This document shows, piece by piece, positions 23,800-33,900 of a stretch of DNA of 64,000 bases; within the stretch, counting starts at the first letter, position 1, and each line of letters starts with the position of its first letter. Origin of the DNA: Hippopus hippopus (lineage: Eukaryota; Mollusca; Bivalvia; Cardiida; Cardiidae); NCBI GenBank assembly GCA_946811185.2, contig OX328108.1, positions 5,045,501 to 5,109,500 of the forward strand, in the 5' to 3' direction. A program made the position numbers and the translations under genes. The notes beneath the pieces were generated by a model that was not told the DNA's origin, did no database searches, and saw nothing but the letters and a program-made list of their open reading frames with translations.

Positions 23800-23949
23800 A
23801 AAGCAATACTTGCGCTGCGAAATCGTCTGGTAGAATGACCAGTTTTCCACACATCGACTCTGTCTATGCGTCATACCCCCAAAAACCCGTGCATAATCAC
23901 TGTGTGGAATACGTTACGCGGATAGACTACGAAACGCGCGAAATTTAAA
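23800..23949 (-). repeat. Split direct repeat A1 (5' end of YR retroelement)
   Basis: The 150-bp copy of A2 bounds the element on the right in window coordinates, ending TTTAAA before unrelated H-element sequence. Confidence 0.8.
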
Positions 23950-24911
23950 CACTTAAACTGGTCTGCTCGAAGAAACTTATATCTGGCTGCAGGTCGACCT
24001 CCAATCAATTCAAAGTGACCATGCAATAAGCCTATTTCATGCACGATTTACATGTACACCAGCTGATAAAGCCTTTTTGCATTTTGTAATATAGCTGTTT
24101 CAAGAACACGCCAGTCGTGTCACGTTTTGTGTAGTCAGCATAAAAAAATGCGGCTGTTTTCTAAAAATTAATCTAATTCCTTGCAGCCGAAATAAAAGGA
24201 ATGCATTCGAAATGGATTACTTATAAATAAAGAAAAGAAAGAACGAGGTTTAGTATTCATTTTTCATAGTAGACTTATTTATTGCTTATGGAGGGACAAC
24301 ACGCATGGTTATGGTTTTGGCGGCCTATGTAGATTAAGATTAGACTATAGGCAGACTGTTTGGTCTGATCTTTGATCTAAATCCACACTTTTCGCTTTGG
24401 TGAGAAGTTTTTAACAAAAACAGCCTTAGTGTTGCAATTATTTTGGTCTAATTTCATGACTTAAAATTATCGCTGAGTTAATCAGCTCTCGAAGGATTCG
24501 TTTTCGTAACGATGAACATTGCTATGCAGAAATGAATAATTTACAGCCGATCATTATTGAAAACATATTCCAAAAAATTACCAGTTAAATATTTTGGGAA
24601 ATTAACGTTACGGAATGTCCGAATATTTAGGAAAACTTGCTTTTGGAAGTGTTCAGAGAAAGAATTAAAAAATAAATTATTTTTGTAAATAATTAAACGT
24701 GTCCGAACTTTTAGGGCGTTCGAATACATTAGCGAATTGCAGTATTTTCTCCCTCTTTCTTGTCAGTGAAACTATCGAAACTATCGATATTTGAGGTAAC
24801 TATCGGCGATAGTTATCGATTTTCAACATAACAATCGATGCAGTAGCATCGACACGCTCACCATCGCGATCCATCGATAGTCCGATGTATCGTTACACCC
24901 CTAATGCTAAT

Positions 24912-25916
24912 CAATCAAATGTCGATTTCCCCACGCCCCGTTGTGCACACAGAAATTTCGAACCAATCAGAAACCAGATACAAGATTTAGTTACCGCCCA
25001 TAATTTCTAAAGCCCCGCCTTGATTCTGCCTTACCTGGTAAGCATCCTCTCACTGGTTAGCATTTTATTGTGTGTACTTAGCGATGTCATAAATGAAAAA
25101 CGTGTTAATGGCATTGATCCGCTTATCTAGCGTAAAATGACAGATTTTGAAGTTAGCTGCCACCCTTAATGAAAATTTTATATCAAATCATGTGGAAATA
25201 GTTTTCAGAAAATTAACCGACATAAAAAAATGGATTGTCGCAAAAAACGTGAAAACCCATGACACATCAAAATGTCAGTTGACGTTATCCAATCAGAAGC
25301 ACTTCAGACTGTCTTTCTAGCTTTGATAATGACTTCAAACAGTAAGTGGGTGCTAAAATATATGTCTAATAATGAGGAAAAAACTCGAGTGATTTTATGA
25401 CATGAAAATGTTGAAGAGAACGGGGGGCGGCGCGGGCCACTTTGTAGGCCACTTCGTCTTACAGTGATAGCACTGTGTCAGAGAAGGTATATAGGACACT
25501 CATACAGAGAAAAAAGACCAGAATAAAAGGACTCTTTAATAAAATTAATATTTTTCAAGATATAAAGAAATGATTTATTAAACCCTTTACCACTCAATCC
25601 CAAGTTTCTTTTTTAATTTCATTAAAACTCAAGATATTCTAACAGGGTTGCAGCTTTAGAATTACAGCACTGTATTACTGTTCAAATACAACTTCTGTGT
25701 CCCTGCAGCTCAAAACCTTGAAAACCCATGGGGATAAAGGAACATAAGTAAGCATGTACAGTATTATAGTGAGCAATGATTTAGTAGCTTTAACATGGGC
25801 CAATAAACTGAAGCGTCTAATGTACTATGTGGCTACCTCAGTTGGCTCCTACTGGCCCCAATTTTTTTGAGCTGGCGAATTTGATGGCGCCAAAATCAAA
25901 ACTTGCAGGGGAAGCC
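24912..25916. other. Right part of element G, no ORF
   Basis: It contains the inverted match to 18659-18868 and a CCCTTTACC-like fragment at 25580-25600. No coding signal is seen. Confidence 0.4.
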
Positions 25917-27196
25917 CTGAATTATAATAAAAAAATGGTCATATATATTTAATCTTACCTTGTAGAAAATATTGTGGGAAAGGAGAATTTGCTCTATACC
26001 ATTTCCTGGGATAGTGCTCCGCCCCCCCACAATAGTTACATAAAAGCATAAAGGCTTTTAGGTCCTAGTTTCTTTTGATGAATGGTTACTCCTTTACCAA
26101 AAGACAAAATTTCATTTTAATCTTACATTGTAGAAAATATTGTAGGAAAAGGAAAATTTGTTCTACACCATTTCCTAAGGATAGTTCTCCTTTTCCCACA
26201 TTATTTGTATAAAAGCATACAGACAATTAAGTCCTAGTTTCTTTTGATGAATGGTTACTTCTTTACCAAACAACATTTTTTTTTAATTGTAATAAATGAT
26301 CTGCACAAGTAAAGGAGAAAATTTTCTATTACATGATGAATTACCTCCCTTTATTATCTGTTGACCTTAATTATTTTCTAATAAGGTCAATGAGGAGGAT
26401 AAAATGTCTTGAATAAAGTCATTCACTAGATAGTACCTAAACAGTGAAGTGGACGAGGTTATTAACTGAAATCTTTAAATTTAATTTGAATTTTCATACT
26501 GCTATTCACTGGTACCACTGCTAAATCCAATACTGTAAATGCAGTTAAATTCTCCTTCGTTTATTATCTTTTTTAATTGGCGATAGTTTTCGTTTAGGAC
26601 GACCCATGTTGACGTATAAGTGAAGAATGATAAGATTTTAAAGGTTCAAGAACAAGATTTATTAGAATAATGTCAACATGTCAATTAAATTCAATTATGA
26701 ATTATTGTTTTCTTTTTGTTCGCCGACATTTAAACAGCGCCGGTTTACGTTAGCAATGTAAACAAATTTATGTCATCTATTTGGTTTCCTGTAGTCGCCA
26801 TCGCCGTTTCTGGCGGTATTGATATCCAAGGCATTCTATCACTGCGTCGAGTAAAATGGTCAATCAAAATTTAACGTGAAATAAACAATCGCGTTCTCCA
26901 ATTAACAGCTTAGAATAACAACCGATAACATGACACGCGTTGTGGAATATACAAGCCAACTGTGACCTGTCGATTACCTAAGGTTGCGTCTGCCGAGGTG
27001 TGAAACAAGCGATTACCACATTTCCGGTGCAAATTAGCGCGTGATCCAGGCAAGTAAAGGGAATTTTACCCGACCTTTTTTTTGGAATAAATTAATCGAC
27101 AATATTTATCGACAATTGGAAGAATTAATCGACAGTTGAATTAATTAATCGACAATTGTCTATAATGTCGATTGGCAGCGCGAGCACTGCCTTAGC

Positions 27197-28845
27197 ACAT
27201 AAAAAAAAATGACTGTCGCATGGTTCATTCTCTCTTGGATATTTCTGTAAATAATCGCGAACAAAAATATATTTATATCACAGGAATAGTGACTAAACAA
27301 CACATAATAGTACATGTACTTATTGAGTTCCCTCCTTTTTTTGCTACGGTAAAATTAGAAGATACCGCAAAAAATGGATCAAAGCAACGTTACCCCACCC
27401 GTTTTTTTGTCCATGAGTGATGAGACTGTGGATTACTATTGATTTTCTTCACAAAAAAATAAAAACGACATTACCGAACAGTTTCGATACAAGGTCTTGA
27501 GCATGTAGTACAGGAATTCGATGAGATCATTATCAGGAAAGTTAAATTGCCTTACCTTTTCATTTTAGTATCTGTCGAAATACCGCGGGAAGTCGTCATA
27601 CAGCGCTAACTAATTCTTGCATCTCATTGGTTGCCGGGAGTATCTCGAGTATTTCCGTAATTTTACGGAAAAGGTAGTTTTGAAAGTGTGCAGAATGTCT
27701 TATCGACTCACGTCTAGGCATACTATTTTATATGTTATTTATGTCTTGTTTTTTGCCCATAGCAAACTTGTTGGGTATTATTCTATTCTGTGTTGTGTTT
27801 GTCCGGTCATGGTTTACCAACAGAGTCCAGTAAACCTGAACAATATTCTGATCCCAACTTCGAGACAGGAATCAATCCTTTTGCAACGTTTTGACTATCA
27901 TCAACCATCGAAGATCGCTCGGTCGGATTTAGATTCCAATTCACGACCCCTTGCTTTCCTAGACCTAGCTGTCTTTTTGTCTCCGAGCTACTGGGCCTTT
28001 TATTCATGGTGAAATTGTTTTGACACATACAGAACAACTAAATCTGTGATTTATGGCACAGGAAGGGTTTCTGGCAGATTATTATTATTATTTTTTTTTA
28101 TTTTTTTTTTGGTCAAAAATTGGGACCAAGTTTAAGTATTTTGGCCAAAAGCTAATCTTTGGTGTACATAGAGTTTGAAAAATACATGCAATACAAATAT
28201 GGCGGGTTGGGGACTGTAGTGTTTGGATTCTAAGGAGTTAATAAAATAACTCTTCTTCATACATTAAGCTATTTCTATCTATTTCGCTAGCTAAGAACAA
28301 ACTGTAGCAATATCTGTAATATGATATGGCATTAAATTACATTGCAAACATTCCATTTCCTATATATTTTTTGTTTCCTGAAAGCCCTCAAACTTTGATA
28401 ACAAAACATAATATTGAATATAGGCCAATGTGATAATAAAGGAAGAGTTAGAGCAATGTCCTTTTTTTCCCAATTATCCAAGGAAACAAGCTCTTCGGCG
28501 TTTGTAACCAATTACCAAATGATCTAATGTAAAGAAAAAAAAAAAGTGAAATTGCCATTTATTAATTCATGACATAGTCATTGTATCTGGCTGGTAACTT
28601 TCTCATCCTTTTGGGTCTTTTTTTTTTCTGTCGAGTGTAACCCAGCCTCTGAAGGGATGTTGGAGCTGTTGCTGTTCCCACACAAAAATTTTTTATATCC
28701 GTTTTCTACTTCACGATCTCTGGGATGAGAACTAACCTGAGGCAAAGCTGAACCTTTCTCAGACATCCTTTCAAGAAACGAATTCAACATTTCTGTTTAA
28801 TTTATTCCCGCTTAGCGATTCTTCTGTAACTCTGTTTCCATATTT
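27197..28845. other. Stretch without a gene; a probable worn SINE
   Basis: 27780-28000 on the minus strand resembles family 1 SINEs (GTAGCTCGG, GGGGTCGTGAATTGGAATC, GATGATAGTC). The open frame that runs through it on the plus strand is not gene-like. Otherwise no features were recognised. Confidence 0.4.
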
Positions 28846-30381
28846 TTAGCTCACCTCAGCACGATGTGTTCAAGGTGAATTTTTGCGCTCAATGTGCGTC
28901 AAGCTTCAACCTTTAACCTTGTGTATGCTCTGGAGGCTACATTAATTTTGACCCAGTACCCATGAAAAACTAGGTCACCTGGATAAATCTTTGAAAATCT
29001 ATGTGTACGCTCTAGACGCAACATTTTCAGTCCAATACTCATGACACTTAGTCTGAATGTTTGTCTCGGTATCATCTCAGACGAGTTCGAAAATGGGCTT
29101 CGCCGGGTCAAAAACTAGATAACCAGGTCAAATCTTAAAAGTAAATAAAAGAAATAAAAATAAACAAAAATGTACACTCTGGAGGCCACATTTGAGTGCA
29201 ATACTCATGAAAGTTAGTCAGAATGTTTTACTCGATAATATCTCGGACATTTTGAAAATTGGTCAGGTAGGGTCAAAAAGTAGGTCACCGGTAAATCTTT
29301 GAAAAATCTGGTGTACACTCTTGAGACCACATTTTCTGTGAAAAACTCATGAAGTTTGGACAGAATAGTTGTCTAGATGGTATTTTAAACGAGTCAGAAA
29401 ATGGTCCACGTTGGGTCATAGAGTAGGTTATCAAGTCAAATCGTTGAAAACCCTTGTGTAGGCTCTAGAGGCCTCTTTTCAGTCCAATACATGTACGCAT
29501 AAAAGTTCTTCAGAATATTTTTCATGATGACATCTCGGACCAGTTGCAAAATGCATCCCGTTGGAACAAAAACTAGATCATCAGGTCAAATCTATGATAA
29601 AAAGCTTTATAACATCCAGAGGCCACATTTTCAGTCCAAAACTCGTGAAAGTTAATTAGAGTGTTTTTCTTGATAGTATCTCGGACTACTTAAAAAATGG
29701 ATCACATCAGTCAAAAACTAGGTCACAATGGTAGATCTTTCAAAGAATTAGTCAGAATTATTGTCCTGATAATATCTAAGTTTTTGAAAATGGGTCACAT
29801 CAGGTAAAAGAAAACCTTGTGTACATTCCAGAGACATTTCATTTCTAATACTCATCAAAATTAGTTACAGAGTTTTGCTTAATGATATTTAGTATGTGTT
29901 TGAAAATGGGTCATGAGTACCTGTAACTAGAAAAAGCTTGTGTACACTTTAGAAGCTACATTTTCAGTCCAGTACTCAAAGGGATGGTGAGAATGTTTGT
30001 CTTGATGATATGTCGGACAGTTTTTGAAAATTGACAACATCAGGTCAAAAACTAGATCACCATGTCAAATCTAAGGAAAAACTTGTTTACATTATTGAGG
30101 TCACAGTTTCAGTCCCAAACCCAGGAAAGTTGATCAGAATGTGCATCTTGATGATATCTACAGTGTGTTTGAAAATGGGTCATGTTGGGTAAAAAAGTTG
30201 GTCACTGAGACAAATTCCATGAAAAGCTTGTGTGCACTCTGGGGGCCACATTTTCAGTCCAATGCTCTTGAAAGTTTGTTTCTGAACGTGTGTCTTGATA
30301 TCTCAGAAGACATCGGAAATGGGTCATATTGGGTCAAAAAGGCTCAGGTGAGCGACTTTAGGTCCATCACGGCCCTCTTGT
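28846..30381. repeat. Composite repeat: TAGCTCACCT ends with internal tandem units
   Basis: The left end reads TTAGCTCACCTCAGCAC; the right end holds GGCTCAGGTGAGCGAC and then a CCATCACGGCCCTCTTGTT tail. Between are about nine diverged units of 140-150 bp, the same family as 1-520. It ends about 430 bp upstream of the DNAJC1 start codon. Confidence 0.6.
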
Positions 30382-30532
30382 TCTACTACTTCATGCGGTA
30401 AACGATTTAAAGTTCGTCTGCGGTTTGTTCTTGCTTTTGCTCCAAGAGTGCTTTTTATCACATAACCTTCCTTGTTTTCAGTGTAATATACCCATCACGA
30501 ATATCTTATGCACGTTCGATATTACAATTATG

Positions 30533-30540
30533 TGACGTCA
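30533..30540 (+). promoter_or_regulatory. CRE/ATF-type site upstream of DNAJC1
   Basis: The palindrome TGACGTCA lies 272 bp before the ATG, with a second TGACG at 30547. ATF6/CREB-family factors bind such sites and DNAJC1 is an ER J-protein, so stress regulation is plausible; function is inferred. Confidence 0.35.
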
Positions 30541-30811
30541 TTTTTGACGCTATTTCGTATGTATTTTATAGTAGCTAGTGAATGAGTTTTATGGATATTG
30601 CCGTAAGTCCATTTATAGATAGTTTTGCATGTTCTGATCTATAATTTGTGAAATATCGTTATTTTTTCTTGACGATTTTAATAACATTTTATCTAAACGC
30701 CAAGAAATGTCAGATTGTTTTCATCCATCACCCAGCACTTTGACAGACTGTAGTTACCGGATTATAAAGATAACTCGTTCCGGTACTGGTTTTCGGTGCT
30801 CTGGGACAAAG

Positions 30812-30979
30812 ATGACAACTTCCGGTTGTCATTCATCTTTTATTCTGTATAAATTTTGTATTTTCATCCTTATTCTGAAACCGATAAACGTTCTTTGTTG
30901 GGATAATGATGATCTAGAGCTGTTTGATTTGGTAGAGGAAGTAAACTCCAACTTCTACGATATTTTGGAAGTTCCTAAG
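30812..30979 (+). CDS. DNAJC1: DNAJC1 exon 1 (signal peptide, start of J domain)
   Basis: 56 codons from ATG, ending LEVPK. The donor is AAG|GCAAGT, a textbook strong GC donor; joining here restores LEVPK-TASSADIKKAY with no gap against the family. No GT donor in the neighbourhood gives this alignment. Confidence 0.9.
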
Positions 30980-33900
30980 GCAAGTCTCTCATCATCCTAG
31001 AAAATGGAAATAAATTCGGATACTACAGGTATTTCGTCCAGTTTTTGGAGAACCCTGAAGAACTTGTACCATGGGTTTGACTTTTCTCGAGAACTTACCC
31101 TTGCAATTAGAGTGCGAGTTTTCCATGTTAGGACTTTGCCTGATTCCATTCATTGCACAGATGGCACCATACTGTTACACATTGTCAGACTCAAGACAAT
31201 ATAGGAGTGTAAGCGAATTTCGCTAGTAATCGAATTTCGCCAACTATTTTCTCGGGCAATATTTTCGTATCTGTGACATCATCCATTCACAGAAATGATT
31301 GATATCTTAGCAGTAAAGATGTCTTGAACTGTCAGTTGAATCTAATGATAGAAAAATACCTATCAATAGGAAAAAAGTTCGTAAGCGACCTCTTGAATGC
31401 TTTACCCTGCCATTTTATTATCACTTTTCAGGTGTCTCCTTTATATGCAGATTTTAAAAGATACTTTTAGCTTAAAACTTTTTTGTGTCATCTATTTTCG
31501 GTTTGAGAGGTTATCTTTTGAACTTTAATAGCCAAAGTTTCGTATGGGGCACCTAAAGGGAAATATATCCATCTGAATGACAGAGGGGCCCTTATTCATT
31601 TTTTCCTAAGAAAATAGATTGAATCAGGTACAAAAGTCACTACAAAGGCAGGAAGATACCTTTTTCTATGAGATACAAAAGGTTATCTTTTTTAAATTTA
31701 CAGCCTCTTTATCCCCAACACTGTCATCTTGAGTTAGATTGTAATATTTCAGTGCCACAGCAGAAATAATTACACGAAAAATCACATAAATGTCGATTTT
31801 ATTTTCTGAGAGCTGCGTTTTGTTTTATGTTATTCAGGTTTTCTCGTAGGAAGTAAATGTAGAGTTAATTTCCAAGGGAGGCAATGAATATTGCTGAAAT
31901 GATGCTGTGAATTTTTTATTTCATTTTACCCTCTCTGGGGCCTCTAATTTTTGGAAAACCTGAGTTGTCGAAATTGGCTTACTCTTTTTATAGATGGCGA
32001 CTTCGTACTGTCTCACTTTTAACGATGTTTTGACAGATAAATTTAGATGTTTAAGTGGTAAAAATTATTTTTACAAAAGTATTTGAATACAAGTGCATAG
32101 ATATTTAACCATAAAGGAAAATTAACATTGTTTTGTGCAATCTGCAAGAGCAGTTTCCCTTGCGTTGGCGAAATTCGATTACACCAGTATATCCTAGAAC
32201 AGATAACTAACCCCAAAGGCAATGTTACTTTCTGACTGGTCGCCTCTGGGTACAGAGACAATCTAGACAAAATCAGTTGAAAGCTCCACACAGATTTTGT
32301 GCTCAAGTTTGAACTCATAATTTCGCAAATAGAGCACAAAACTAGGATTTAAACATACCTGTTGCTTGCGTGTTTAATAATCCTTCATTTGAAATACAAA
32401 TATTTTCAGTTTGAAAGCTGAACATAACAGAAAACCATGCATTTCATCAATTACTCGAGTTGTTTACGTTCCCGAAAACAGTCAAAATGGCTGCCATGCA
32501 CGATAAATTTCGTCAGTGTTTTTTCCGAGATTTACATGTTATAAACGACTTTTACAAGCTCTTTAGAAGATGAAAGGTTTAATAATTTGTCTTTGGTCAT
32601 GTTAGTTACTTAAATTCAATTGCATTTTGCTGCAATACAGATTAAACCGACGAAACAGAAAGGCAGTATAGCGCTCTGTCTTTGCTACAGGAAAAAATAC
32701 AATGGACCTGAGACGGTACGGTGCACAATAAATGTCCAAATATGAAAAAAAATCACATTAGCGTCTCATTATTGAGACTAGACGATATCCATACTATTAA
32801 ATGGTATGTATTATCCCTGCATTACAGTATCCTAAGGGCATTTGAACACATTGTGGAAAAAGGAGACTATCTGGTAGCCAGTATTTTCTACTTTTCCAAT
32901 AATGTTTTTGTTCCTTCTCAACAACAAATTTCATCATTTGAGTCACATTTATTTGTGGTTTGTTGTCTGAAAAGGCTTGCAATTTGGATAAATGTGTAAT
33001 TTTGTTGTTTGGTAAAAAGTTAAATCTTTCTTACTTAAGCTACCCTATATCCTTTTGCTTTTATATGTTAATCCTTTACCACACAACCCCAAGTTTTAAT
33101 GACCCTGAGGAAGAAAGCTTTTGAAAATATTGTGGGAAAAGAAAAAAAAATGCTTGTAACCAGCTATTTTTCTTTTTCCTACAATCTTATCCAACCTTTC
33201 ACAGACAAATCCCATTATTTGAGCCACATTTACTGTGGCATCTGTAAATGCTTTTAATTCAAACCAGTCTAAAATTTTGTTGTATAGTAAAAACTTAATG
33301 TTTTGAATCTATGTTTACAGACAGCATCTTCTGCTGATATAAAGAAAGCCTACAGAAAGAAAACACTTTTACTACATCCTGACAAAAATGAGGCTGAGGA
33401 TGCTGAAGAGCAGTTTAGAAAAGTATGATCACATGTTTCTCCCATTCTCCTAGTAATTCTGTGTTGTTCAGAGTTAAAACAAGAAAATTTACAAATAACT
33501 CATAATTCTTAAAGGTGGGTATTTAGATTTTTCACATCTCACCAAATTAAAAAATATATATATCACTGAATTTTATATGAAAAAAAAAAACAAATCATCA
33601 ATAATTAAGAATCATAAAATTACAAAAAAAATTTTTTTTGATGGTTTTCCCTTAAATGGCTACGTAGCCTCTTAAGGTATTTTTAGATTTCACGCCAGAA
33701 ATCGAAAAAAAGCATTGTGGGAATTTCAAGTGACTGGCACGTGACTAATGACGTTTATATTCCATAACATAACAAACATGTAATTATTTTCCATAATGTC
33801 TTCTTTGAATGCTATCTTTGAAGCTTCTTCTCTGTATTTCCTGTATGTAAATGAGCGAGTTGCTCATATGAAAATAGACCGTGTTTCCCGTCGGTGTCGA

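Larger units (their letters stand above)
19320..23949 (-). mobile_element. Tyrosine-recombinase retrotransposon with split direct repeats (Ngaro/PAT-like)
   Basis: Read on the minus strand the order is repeat A1, gag, RT-RNase H, tyrosine recombinase, repeats B1, A2, a 306-bp spacer, then B2. This A1...B1-A2...B2 arrangement is the hallmark of YR retroelements that integrate through a circular intermediate without target duplication. There is no integrase, protease or methyltransferase domain, which favours Ngaro over DIRS and PAT. The copy is nearly complete but damaged: a stop near the gag start, a TGA between RT and recombinase, and a one-base shift within the recombinase. Family level is an inference from architecture. 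Confidence 0.75.
17963..24903. mobile_element. hAT-type transposon H inserted into G
   Basis: The perfect 8-bp duplication ATGCTAAT (17955-17962 and 24904-24911) brackets the segment. The left end is TAGGGTTGACTATTG, the right end inverted is TAGGGGTGTAACGATAC. Subterminal regions are rich in short ACTATTG or CTATCGAT repeats, a habit of hAT elements. No hAT transposase was seen; the retroelement sits inside. Confidence 0.65.
17699..25919. mobile_element. Transposon G inserted into E
   Basis: The ends are imperfect inverted repeats (CAGGGCTCCCGCTG on the left, inverse CAGGGCTTCCCCTG on the right), both with a GGCGCCA phrase about 30 bp inward. AATTA flanks both sides. E copy 1 lacks this DNA at the matching place, giving an approximate empty site. 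Stripped of H, G is about 1.27 kb with no transposase; it is probably non-autonomous. Confidence 0.65.
17518..27189 (-). mobile_element. DNA transposon E, copy 2, split by an 8.2-kb insertion
   Basis: The ends CAGTGCTAGCTCTGG (17518) and GGCAGCGCGAGCACTG (27174-27189) are flanked by CCTTAGC on both sides (17511-17517, 27190-27196). The outer pieces 17518-17698 and 25920-27189 line up, inverted, with E copy 1. Without the insertion the copy would be about 1.45 kb. Confidence 0.75.

Noticed and set aside
19320..23949. Endogenous retrovirus or LTR retrotransposon
   Set aside because: There is no integrase, protease or envelope and no long terminal repeats; a tyrosine recombinase and split repeats are present instead.
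27617..28012. 131-codon plus-strand frame
   Set aside because: It runs antisense through a worn SINE and matches no family.
30707..30811. Upstream in-frame ATG as the DNAJC1 start
   Set aside because: It would add 35 residues without family resemblance and bury the signal peptide; 30812 fits better.
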